Part shown: in pieces, positions 28,676-37,900 of the stretch
How the letters are laid out: each line of letters opens with the position of its first letter
Numbering within the stretch: the first letter of the stretch is position 1
Source: Burkholderiaceae bacterium DAT-1
GTDB lineage: Bacteria; Pseudomonadota; Gammaproteobacteria; Burkholderiales; Chitinimonadaceae
Direction of reading: 5' to 3'
Assembly: GCA_019084025.1 (NCBI GenBank)
Contig: JAHRBI010000007.1
Location: 248,001-312,000, forward strand
Length of the DNA: 64,000 bases
Notes under the pieces: model-generated
Told to the model about the DNA's origin: nothing
The model's input: the letters and a program-made list of their open reading frames with translations, nothing else
The model's database searches: none
Made by a program: the position numbers and the translations under genes

Positions 28676-28949
28676 GTGGGCTAAACGCGCGCTTCGTTCG
28701 CTTGCTGCAATTGCAGAGTATATCGAACGGGACAGCCCATCACGTGCACGCTCGTTTGTTCAGGACATTTGGCAACAAATTGATCTACTCACTATGCAGC
28801 CTGCTGTCGGCCGTCCGGGGCGCGTGATGGGTACACGTGAACTTGTCGTCCATGCAAACTATATCGTGGTCTATCGCGTAAAGGCGAGTGAGCTACAGAT
28901 CTTGACCGTTCAACATGTCGCTAAGCGCTGGCCTGATGTATTCGACTGA
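28665..28949 (+). CDS. Type II toxin, RelE/ParE family
   Basis: A 94-residue basic protein with the ParE/RelE fold: MQIKWAKRALRSLAAIAEYIERDSP at the start (helical pair after strand 1), a GRPGRVMGTRELVV central strand region and the ending ILTVQHVAKRWP. The conserved ParE pattern RELVV..YIVVYRV is clear. Target (gyrase for ParE, ribosomal mRNA for RelE) cannot be decided, though the sequence pattern is closer to ParE. Start ATG at 28665 lies inside the antitoxin gene, typical of coupled toxin-antitoxin pairs. Confidence 0.87.
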   Translation: MQIKWAKRALRSLAAIAEYIERDSPSRARSFVQDIWQQIDLLTMQPAVGRPGRVMGTRELVVHANYIVVYRVKASELQILTVQHVAKRWPDVFD

Positions 28950-28975
28950 GCCAGCGATTCAACACGCACCGATAC

Positions 28976-29001
28976 AAAAAAGCCCGGCATTCACCGGGCA
29001 T
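28976..29001 (-). terminator. Rho-independent terminator of lysS
   Basis: On the minus strand GCCCGG / CCGGGC hairpin followed by six T, 20 bases after the lysS stop codon. It may also stop the toxin-antitoxin transcript coming from the other side. Confidence 0.85.
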
Positions 29002-29021
29002 GTCTGTGCGATTGGACTAGA

Positions 29022-30530
29022 TTAGTCCTCGCGGCGCATCTGCGGGAACAGAATCACGTCACGGATCGACGGGGCATCGGTCAGCAGCATGACCAGACGG
29101 TCGATACCGATACCGCAGCCGCCTGTCGGGGGCAGACCATGTTCCAGTGCGCGGATGTAGTCTGCATCGTAATGCATGGCTTCTTCGTCGCCGGCATCCT
29201 TCTGGCGAACCTGATCCAGGAAACGCTCGGCCTGATCTTCGGCATCGTTCAATTCCGAGAAGCCGTTGGCCAGTTCGCGGCCTACCACGAACAGCTCGAA
29301 GCGCTCGGTGATGGACGGATTGCTGTCGGATGCACGTGCCAGCGGAGAGATTTCCACCGGGTAATCAATGATGTAGGTCGGGTCCCACAGCTTGGTTTCG
29401 GTGGTTTCTTCAAACAGCGAGAACTGCAGACCGGCTACGCCATCGGTCACCACCAGCTTGCCGCCCAGACGCTGAATTTCTTCCTTCAGCCACACGCGGT
29501 CGTGCAGTTGCGCTTCGGTGTACTGCGGGTTGTACTTGAGGATGGCCTGCACCACGGTCAGACGCTCGAAGGGCTTGGACAGATCTACAACCTTGCCCTG
29601 ATACTCAACCACTGCATGGCCCAGCACCTGCTTGGCACAGGAACGAATCACGCCTTCGGTGAGTTCCATCATGCGGCGATAGTCAGCGTAAGCCTCGTAA
29701 AACTCCATCATGGTGAACTCAGGGTTGTGGCGTGTGCTCATCCCTTCGTTACGGAAATTGCGGTTGATTTCGAACACGCGTTCGATCCCGCCGACCACCA
29801 GACGCTTCAGGTACAGTTCCGGCGCAATACGCAGGAACAGTGCCATGTCCAGCGCGTTGTGATGGGTCACAAACGGCTTGGCAGCGGCACCGCCCGGAAT
29901 CGGGTGCATCATCGGGGTTTCGACTTCGAGATAGCCTTCACCGCTCATGAATTCGCGGATGTGCTGGACGATCTTGGAGCGCTTCACGAAGGTGGCGCGG
30001 CTCACATCATTGGTAATCAGGTCCAGATAGCGCTGACGGTACTTGGTTTCCTGATCGGTCATGCCGTGGAATTTTTCCGGCAGCGGACGCAGGGACTTGG
30101 TCAGCAAACGCACTTCGCTCACCAGCACCGACAGCTCACCAGTCTTGGTCTTCATCAGGGTGCCGTTTGCAGCAATGATATCGCCCAGATCCCATGTTTT
30201 GAAGGCGGCATAGGCTTCTTCGCCCACTTGTTCCTTCGATACATAGAACTGAATGCGGCCCGAGCCATCCTGAATGGTTGCGAAGCTGGCTTTGCCCATC
30301 ACGCGTTTGAGCATCATCCGGCCGGCCACGCTGACTGTCACATTCGCGGCTTCCAGGGCTTCCTGTGTCAGCTCGCCATGTTTGGCGTGCAGATCGGCAG
30401 CGAGGTGCTCGCGTTTGAAGTCATTCGGGAAGGCAATGCCGCCTTGCTTGCGGATGTCGCTCAGTTTGGCACGACGCTCGGCGATGAGCTGATTGTCGTC
30501 CAGCGGAAGGGGAGTGGCTTGCTCGGTCAT
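29022..30530 (-). CDS. lysS: Lysine--tRNA ligase (class II)
   Basis: A 502-residue class II aminoacyl-tRNA synthetase. The N-terminal OB-fold anticodon-binding domain (about 60-150; [16 protein letters not shown]) is followed by the catalytic core with motif 1 around [15 protein letters not shown], motif 2 [21 protein letters not shown] and motif 3 [13 protein letters not shown]. It lies 102 bases after prfB on the same strand; prfB-lysS is a widely conserved order. Confidence 0.97.
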   Translation of the reverse strand: MTEQATPLPLDDNQLIAERRAKLSDIRKQGGIAFPNDFKREHLAADLHAKHGELTQEALEAANVTVSVAGRMMLKRVMGKASFATIQDGSGRIQFYVSKEQVGEEAYAAFKTWDLGDIIAANGTLMKTKTGELSVLVSEVRLLTKSLRPLPEKFHGMTDQETKYRQRYLDLITNDVSRATFVKRSKIVQHIREFMSGEGYLEVETPMMHPIPGGAAAKPFVTHHNALDMALFLRIAPELYLKRLVVGGIERVFEINRNFRNEGMSTRHNPEFTMMEFYEAYADYRRMMELTEGVIRSCAKQVLGHAVVEYQGKVVDLSKPFERLTVVQAILKYNPQYTEAQLHDRVWLKEEIQRLGGKLVVTDGVAGLQFSLFEETTETKLWDPTYIIDYPVEISPLARASDSNPSITERFELFVVGRELANGFSELNDAEDQAERFLDQVRQKDAGDEEAMHYDADYIRALEHGLPPTGGCGIGIDRLVMLLTDAPSIRDVILFPQMRRED

Positions 30531-30632
30531 GTTGGGAACCCGGTTTGATGCCTGATGATGAAAAGTGTACGACTAACAATGATACAGCGTATACGAGTTT
30601 CGCATACGCTGCCTCTTGCAATTGCGAACGGA

Positions 30633-31737
30633 TTAGACGCCCTGTTTCAGGCTGGCCTCGATAAAGATATCGAGATCGCCGTCCATCACGCCCTTGACGT
30701 TGCCCACTTCGACATTGGTACGCAGATCCTTGACGCGGCTCTGGTCGAATACGTAGGAACGGATCTGGTGACCCCAGCCGATGTCGGACTTGCTGGCTTC
30801 CAGCTGCTGCTGCGCTTCCATACGGGCACGCAGCTCGCGCTCGTACAGCTTGGCGCGCAGCATCTGCATGGCTTCGTCACGGTTGCGGTGCTGCGAACGG
30901 TCGTTCTGGCACTGCACCACGATACCGGTCGGATTGTGGGTAATCCGGATGGCGGAGTCGGTTTTGTTAATGTGCTGACCACCAGCACCGGATGCGCGGA
31001 AGGTATCGATACGCAGGTCGGCCGGATTGATTTCGATCTCGATAGAGTCGTCCACTTCCGGATACACAAACACGGAGCAGAATGAGGTGTGGCGGCGGGC
31101 GTTCGAATCGAACGGCGACACACGAACCAGACGGTGCACGCCGGTTTCGGTACGTAGAAAGCCGTAGGCGTAATCACCGGTCAGCTTCAGTGTGCAGCTA
31201 GTAATCCCGGCCACTTCGCCTTCGGACTCTTCCATGATTTCGACGTTGAAGCCCTTGCGCTCGGAATAGCGAACATACATCCGCATGAGCATGCCGGCCC
31301 AGTCCTGAGCTTCGGTACCGCCCGCGCCGGACTGAATGTCGATAAAGCAGGCATTCGGGTCCATCGGGTTGGAGAACATCCGGCGGAATTCGAGGTCGGC
31401 GACCTTCTTTTCCAGCGCTTCGATGTCGGCGGCGACTGCTTCGACGGTGTCCCAGTCTTCTTCGGACTTGCCCATGTCGAACAGGTCTTTGCTGTCGCCG
31501 CATACGCTGGCGATTTCTTCCAGCACCAGCACGACGGCTTCTAGTGCCTTACGCTCGCGACCGATTTCCTGAGCACGCTTGGCGTCGTTCCAGATATCCG
31601 GGTCTTCATTCAGACGAACGACTTCTTCGAGCCTATCCTTTTTGCCAGGATAGTCAAAGATACCTCCGCAGTTCGTCGCCGCGTGAGGCGAGGTCTGCAA
31701 TGGCGTTTTCAATCTGATTGAGGCGTTCGGCTTCCAT
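30633..31737 (-). CDS. prfB: Peptide chain release factor 2, programmed +1 frameshift
   Basis: A 367-residue release factor reading UAA and UGA, encoded in two overlapping frames. The first 27 codons ([16 protein letters not shown] ... RRYL) end at an in-frame TGA (31656-31654). The ribosome then slips +1 on CTT and continues with GAC TAT CCG. The stretch AGG-TAT-CTT-TGA-C is the classical autoregulatory site. The second part has the anticodon-like [15 protein letters not shown] (SPF motif) and the catalytic [15 protein letters not shown] (GGQ motif). A shorter single-frame call starting at 31712 would miss the true N-terminus. Confidence 0.96.
31653..31659 (-). promoter_or_regulatory. prfB +1 frameshift site CTTTGAC
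   Basis: On the minus strand CTT TGA C, preceded by the Shine-Dalgarno-like CGGAGG three bases before CTT. Low RF2 levels favour the shift, which makes RF2 control its own synthesis. Confidence 0.95.
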
Positions 31738-31771
31738 GGTCCGTCCCGATACTAATGCGGAAAACCCGACA

Positions 31772-34588
31772 TTATACCGGTGGATAGGGGGAGCTGTGTA
31801 GTCTCGTTGTTTCGAATGCAGCGGGTAAATGGTCCGAATCAAATCGACCGTTAAACTGAGGATGCGATAGTGCCAAGCTTAACTCTTGCATGGCCCGCTC
31901 AAGCGAAAGCACCAGACTATCGATTTTACTGCCTTTCATCCCAGCATTGATTTCATCTTCCAACTGCTCTGCGATACGGGATACGCGGTGAGCGCCAATC
32001 AGGCTGGACACGCTTTTCAGCGTATGTGCCTTTCTGGAGGCTTCGGCCGGATGCGTGCTAACCGTATCAAGAATGTCTTCCCCGGTCATGGCTTGTTCTG
32101 CCAGGAAGCGTTCGATCAAGTCGAAATACAAAGACTCGTCGCCGAGTGTGCGCTTAAGACCCTGACTAACCAGTAGTTCCGGTAAGTCAGCTAGTTCCGG
32201 ACTGTAGTCGTTGGACACCAATTGTGAGGCCTGGGAGTCTTGTGAAGTAGTACGTTCGGGAGGGCTAACCCACTTGCAGAGCGTGTCGTACAGCTGCTTT
32301 GGCTCAAAGGGCTTGGCCAGTACATCGTTCATGCCGATCGTAACAAACGATTGCTTATCGGAAGCGCTGGACAGAGCAGTCATCGCGATAATTGGCAAGG
32401 AGGCAAAGGCTGGGTGACGACGAATAGCATGCGTTGCTGCTGTTCCGCTCAACCTTGGCATGTCGATATCCATGAGCACGAGATCATAGGCTTCCGGCCC
32501 ACGCTGAAGAACGCGCTCAACAGCTTCCTGTCCGTCCAGTGCAAAATCTACTGCAGCACCTGTATCCGACATGAATTCTTCAAGAATCTGAATGTTGATA
32601 TCGTTATCTTCGACGAACAGGAAAGATTTGCCTGAAAAATCAGGGAGGTGCGACTGGGGCACGGGCTGGTTTGCGCCCCGGCCTTTATCCAGTGAAGCAG
32701 TTGATACAAGCGGCACCGTGAGTCGTGAGAGCGTGCCTTGTCCGGGCTCACTGTCAATCACCACTTCTCCTTCCATTAAGCGTGCAAGACCCCGGGCAAT
32801 GGGCAAGCCTAATCCCGGTCCATGTTTGAATGATTGCTCGGAGAGTGTAAAGGGCTCGAAAAGGTCCGGCATGGAAGATGGATCAAATCCGGCACCACTA
32901 TCTTTTACCGAAAAATGCAGGATCACCTCAGGTCGAACCGAGCTGGACACACCGCGAATCCCAAGTTCAACGGAGCCTTGAGAGGTGTGTGCGAATGCAT
33001 TGTCGATTAAACGGGACAGAGCCTGAGCAAGTTTGTCGGGGTCGCCCAGAACGGATGTCGGAAGATCGCCTTCAATGTTCAGATGAAACTGAATGGACGC
33101 CTCGGATGCCAGAAGTGCATAGCGTTCGCATAGTTCATGCAGCCAGTCATGAAGGTTGAAGCTGCGAGTTTTCAGGGTAAGCATACCTGCATCTAGATTG
33201 GCACATTCAACCAAGTCGCCGACAACATCGAGCAGGCCATTTGCGGCAGACTGCATATGCTGCAAGTATCCGCGCTGACGCGCATCAAGCTGGGTCGCAA
33301 GCGTTAAATGAGCCATGCCCACGATCGCATTCATCGGCGTGCGAATTTGGTGACCGAGACGGATCAGGAAACGGGATCGCATTTCTACTGCCAGTTCGGC
33401 CTGTCTGCGCACTTCATAGGCTTGCTGCAGGCTGGCAGCATAGCGCCGGCTCTCATCGATGATGTCCCGGGCCTGCGTCTGGGCGCGGGAGAATTCGGCG
33501 AGATACTGGCGTTGATGCACGAGCGCGGGTGCAAGCAAACCGCGTTTCTCGAGGAGATGGCTCAGTTCGTCTAGCACACGCAGTGTGATCCATGTCCAAT
33601 CTCCCTCGGTCCGGTTATTGAGCAATGCGATATAAAGTGATTCTGCAAGATCATTTTGTTCTGATATCGATGCGAGTCTCGCGCTCAGGAACTGGCTCAG
33701 TCGAAGTAGCTGACGCCTGTTAAGCGACGTCAGGAGTGCGCCCGCTCGACGATGCAAGGCTTGCGCCAGGGCGATGTCGCCATTTTCCAAATGCGCCAGT
33801 GCTTTGCATAACAGACAGTAGACGCGGGACGCATCGTTTGGGAGGTGAAGCAAGCAGCTATCCGGCAGGAACTGCGTGGCAACTTCCAGGGCACCTGGCG
33901 CATTGCCAAGCGCAACTCGCGTGATCACGAGTTCTGTTGCAATGTAAGGGGCGAGCCATGACTCCTTCGAGCCAACCACCAATTGAAGCGAATCAATCAG
34001 CAGCAATTCCGCATCCGGTATATGTCCGACAGCAAAGTACAGTTCGGCAAGATTCAGTGCGATGTGTGCTTCACGTTCCGTATTGCCCAATGTGCGCGCC
34101 ATCGCCTGTGCAGCAAGGAACAGGCGTAACGCTTCCATCATGTCTCCGGCTTCCTGGGCGGAAACCCCGGCACTGTTCAGTACTTGTAATGCCGATATGC
34201 TTGCGTGTGTTCTGTTTACCAGTGGTAAGGCGTTGTCCTGTGCATATCGCCATGCCGCATCGAAATCGCCAAGAGCATGAAGATTCACAAGTTGCGCAAA
34301 CTTGCAGGCAAGAGCTGCATCAAGCGGGCCGTGTACACTAAACCACCGGTCAGCCGCATGTAGAGGAGCCAGGTTGGCAGACTGCTTGCCTTGCAGTCCA
34401 TCAGCCAGTGCCGTGATCAAACTGCCGTAGTATGTACTTTCGCCAGTGCTATCTTCTTCTTCGAGCAAGGCCTCGCCCAAATGGCGCGCCATTTCAGGGT
34501 CTTCGCGCAGGAGCTCTTGTGCCCGCAGCAATAGGTCAGACCAATGGGGGGAGTGCTGGGGAAGTGTACGGGCGGACTGAAAAGGCAT
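31772..34588 (-). CDS. Cytosolic hybrid histidine kinase with helical-repeat sensor, receiver and HPt
   Basis: A 938-residue hybrid kinase. Residues 1-about 390 are helical with TPR-like character (ALACKFAQLVNLHALGDFDAAWRYAQ) and have no signal peptide or transmembrane segment. Then follow HisKA (LIRLGHQIRTPMNAIVGMAHL, phospho-accepting His), the HATPase (DNAFAHT, DSGAGFD, GPGLGLPIARGL), a receiver domain (VEDNDIN ... LMDIDMPRLSG, with the phospho-Asp) and a C-terminal HPt (RKAHTLKSVSSLIG). ATG at 34588 has GAGGGG 7 bases upstream; a TTG five codons earlier is less likely. It is encoded 34 bases upstream of prfB. No cognate response regulator is adjacent, so the final output is unknown. Confidence 0.9.
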   Translation of the reverse strand: MPFQSARTLPQHSPHWSDLLLRAQELLREDPEMARHLGEALLEEEDSTGESTYYGSLITALADGLQGKQSANLAPLHAADRWFSVHGPLDAALACKFAQLVNLHALGDFDAAWRYAQDNALPLVNRTHASISALQVLNSAGVSAQEAGDMMEALRLFLAAQAMARTLGNTEREAHIALNLAELYFAVGHIPDAELLLIDSLQLVVGSKESWLAPYIATELVITRVALGNAPGALEVATQFLPDSCLLHLPNDASRVYCLLCKALAHLENGDIALAQALHRRAGALLTSLNRRQLLRLSQFLSARLASISEQNDLAESLYIALLNNRTEGDWTWITLRVLDELSHLLEKRGLLAPALVHQRQYLAEFSRAQTQARDIIDESRRYAASLQQAYEVRRQAELAVEMRSRFLIRLGHQIRTPMNAIVGMAHLTLATQLDARQRGYLQHMQSAANGLLDVVGDLVECANLDAGMLTLKTRSFNLHDWLHELCERYALLASEASIQFHLNIEGDLPTSVLGDPDKLAQALSRLIDNAFAHTSQGSVELGIRGVSSSVRPEVILHFSVKDSGAGFDPSSMPDLFEPFTLSEQSFKHGPGLGLPIARGLARLMEGEVVIDSEPGQGTLSRLTVPLVSTASLDKGRGANQPVPQSHLPDFSGKSFLFVEDNDINIQILEEFMSDTGAAVDFALDGQEAVERVLQRGPEAYDLVLMDIDMPRLSGTAATHAIRRHPAFASLPIIAMTALSSASDKQSFVTIGMNDVLAKPFEPKQLYDTLCKWVSPPERTTSQDSQASQLVSNDYSPELADLPELLVSQGLKRTLGDESLYFDLIERFLAEQAMTGEDILDTVSTHPAEASRKAHTLKSVSSLIGAHRVSRIAEQLEDEINAGMKGSKIDSLVLSLERAMQELSLALSHPQFNGRFDSDHLPAAFETTRLHSSPYPPV

Positions 34589-34863
34589 GCGAATACCCCT
34601 CAATCATTCGTATCAAGCGAGTGCTTGATATTTAATTCGCAGGCAAGTGGATGCCACGGATGCGCACACGTGCATAGCGCATGCGGAATCGAATAACGCA
34701 TTTCAAATTATCCCTCGGCACGCAGCCCATTCTGATGGCCGTCATGAACCAATGTCTTGCCAGCTTTCAAAAGTATGCTGGCGATAAATAGTCATTTACT
34801 ACTGAAATTGTATGGTTGATGTGCAAAAACAAACGTACATCATATCGTCGCTGAGGTTAAACA

Positions 34864-34903
34864 GCAAAAAGAAAACGGGCAACCTGTTTAAAGGTTGCCC
34901 GTT
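34864..34903 (-). terminator. Rho-independent terminator of the glutamate dehydrogenase gene
   Basis: On the minus strand AACGGGCAACCT / AGGTTGCCCGTT with a 6-base loop, then TTCTTTTT. It lies 40 bases after the stop codon. The rest of the gene-free stretch 34589-34863 shows only the presumed promoter area of the kinase gene. Confidence 0.9.
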
Positions 34904-34943
34904 GCTGGATGTCTACAGTCTGAACAAATGTCTTGACTGAGGT

Positions 34944-37900
34944 TTATGCGGCCAGACGATTACGCAGTTCGCGCATTCCTGCTGAGATCATGGCCAGATC
35001 AGGTGTGGTGGCGCGCAGCTCTTCCAGCGTACGGTTGCAGTGCTCAAGCGCCGTTTGTCGGGCGCTGAGCCATGCATCCGTAGCTGCATCCATCGAGTTG
35101 CCACCAGCCTGTGCAATGACACGCCCAACCAGTCCCGCATGCTCGCGATACAGTTCGTCGCGGAACGCAGCGCGGGCGAGGGTTTGCCAGCGATTGTCGC
35201 GCGGCAGGCCATCGATCACATTGCGCAGCCACGCAAACTGCAGCGCATCTTCCAGACGGAAGTACACCTTGGCCACATCCGCGACCGCCACGCTATGTGC
35301 ATCAGCCAGACCTGCAATATCCAGTAGAGACAGGACTGCATCAAGGTGCACTGTGCGGGCAGCGAGTTCTGCCGGAACATTTGCGGAAACCAGCTTGGCT
35401 ACTGCGGCTTGCGCATCCGCCTTGTCTTGCAGCCAGCTTCCCAGCTGCGGCAGCAGTTGTGGAATGTCGGCTGCAAAGTGTGCCAATTGTGTTTCTGCAT
35501 TGGCTTCAGTCATCTGAACACGCAGCACCCAGCGGGCAACGCGTTCCAGTTGCTTGCGGATTTCCAGCATCAGACCGTACTGAACCGTGCTGTCGACCTT
35601 ATTGTCGAGCGCTTCCAGTTCGGACCACAGTGCATCAGCGCGCATCAGGCGGCTGGCAATACTCCAGGCACGTACCACATCAGCCGGTGACGCATTGGTT
35701 TCTTCGGTCACGCGGTACACGAAGCTGATCCCCATGCGGTTGACGCACTCATTAGTGAGGACCGTGGCTACGATTTCGCGCTTCAGCGGATGGCTGGCCA
35801 GCTTGTCGCCATACTGCTCGGCCATCTTGACCGGGAAGTAAGCCTTCAGCAGATCATGCCACTCTTCGCTACCCGGCAAGCTCGTTTCCAGCAGCTGATC
35901 GAACAGAACCAGCTTGGCGTAGGCCAGTAGAACGGCCAGTTCCGGACTGGTAAGACCCTGACCCGCTTTCTGGCGCTCGGCGATTTGCGCATCGTTCGGC
36001 AGATATTCGATCCGGCGGGACAACTTGCCAGCTTTTTCGAGGCTCTGCATCAGGCGCTGATGCACAGACAGCAGGGAGCTGGCCTGTTGCAGTTCCAGAC
36101 TGATCGCAGCGGTTTGCAGGTAGTTGTCGCGCAGCACCAGCTCGCCCACGTTGTCGGTCATGTCGGCCAGCAGCGTGTTGCGTTGCTTCAGTGTCATGTC
36201 GCCTGCCTGAACCATACGGCCCAGCAGAATCTTGATGTTCACTTCGTGGTCGGAACAATCCACACCAGCCGAATTGTCGATCGCATCGGTACAGATGTGA
36301 CCGCCATTCAGTGCGAACTCCACACGTCCCAGCTGGGTTGCGCCCAGATTGCCGCCTTCGCCCACCACCTTGGCGCGGATATCGCGGCCATCGATACGCA
36401 AGGCATCGTTGCTGCGATCGCTGGCTTCGGCGTGAGTCTGGGTGCTGGCCTTGAAGTACGTACCGATACCGCCGTTGTACAGCAGATCGACCGGCGCCTT
36501 CAGGATGGCGCGAATCAGGTCATTCGGGGCCAGTGCTTCGTCTTCAATACCCAATACGGCACGGACTTGCGGAGACAGCGGAATCGACTTGGCCGAACGC
36601 GAATAGATGCCACCGCCTTCGCTGATCGTGCTCTTGTCGTAGTCTTCCCACGAGGAGCGCGGCAGATTGAACATGCGCACGCGTTCCTTGAAGGACACGG
36701 CCACATCGGGGGTCGGATCCAGGAAGATGTGCAGGTGGTTGAAGGCTGCAACCAGTTTGATCTGTTCGGACAGCAGCATGCCGTTCCCAAACACGTCACC
36801 CATCAGATCGCCCACACCGGCAACGGTGAACGGCTGGGTCTGGGTGTTGTGACCCAGTTCGCGGAAGTGGCGCTTGACCGATTCCCACGCACCCTTGGCG
36901 GTGATACCCATCTTCTTGTGGTCGTAGCCCACCGAGCCACCGGATGCGAACGCATCATCCAGCCAGAAGCCGTATTCCTGCGACACACCATTGGCAATAT
37001 CGGAGAAGGTTGCGGTTCCCTTGTCGGCAGCCACCACCAGATAAGGATCGTCCGGATCGCGGCGATGTACGGACTTCGGCGGTACAACCTTGCCATCGAC
37101 CAGATTGTCGGTCAGATCCAGCAGGCCGCTGATGAAAGTCTTGTAACAGGCGATGCCTTCGGCCTGATAGGCTTCACGGCCTTCCGGCGCCTGTTTGACC
37201 ACAAAACCGCCCTTCGAGCCAACAGGTACGATGACGGTATTCTTGACTTGCTGTGCCTTCACCAGACCCAGCACTTCGGTGCGGAAGTCTTCCTTGCGGT
37301 CGGACCAGCGCAGGCCACCACGGGCAACCTTGCCGAAGCGCAGGTGAATCCCTTCCACGCGTGGCGAGTACACCCAGATTTCGAACAGCGGCACCGGTTG
37401 CGGGGCGTTCGGGATCAGCTTTGATTCGATCTTGAACGACAGATAGGCCTTACTTTGACCATCTGCTGCTGGCTGGAAGAAGTTGGAGCGCAGCGTGGCG
37501 CGAATCGCATGGAAGAAGCCCGACAGAATGCGTTCATCGTCGATGCTCGGCACGGCAGCCATGGCGTCCTTGATCTTTTCGATCAGACCATCCACTTCAC
37601 CTGCACGCGATTGCTCTGGCGATTGCTGTGCCATGAACAGACTGACCAGATCGCGGGTGGTGTCGCGGAAGAAGGCCAGACGATCCGCAATGTGATCCAC
37701 GCTATAGCTCAGATTCACCTGCTTCAGGTATTTGGCGTATGCACGCAGCAGCACGACTTCACGCCATTCCAGACCAGCCAGTACGATCAGTTTGTTGAAC
37801 TTGTCGTTTTCGGCGCGACCTTCAAATACTGCTGCAAAGCCTTCCTGGAAGGCTGCACGACGTGTTTCGCCATCAAGCAGGCCTTCGGCAGGCACCTTTA

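Noticed and set aside
29139-30548. Plus-strand open frame (469 codons) opposite lysS
   Set aside because: Mirror image of a well-conserved synthetase gene; no recognisable domain and no independent ribosome-binding site.
30585-30611. Hairpin between prfB and lysS as a terminator
   Set aside because: Good stem (CAGCGTAT/ATACGCTG) but no T-run on the minus strand; it may be a processing or attenuating structure only.
35985-37424. Long plus-strand open frame (479 codons) opposite the glutamate dehydrogenase gene
   Set aside because: Antisense shadow of a conserved gene in GC-rich DNA; composition (His/Arg/Gln-rich) and lack of family motifs argue against coding.
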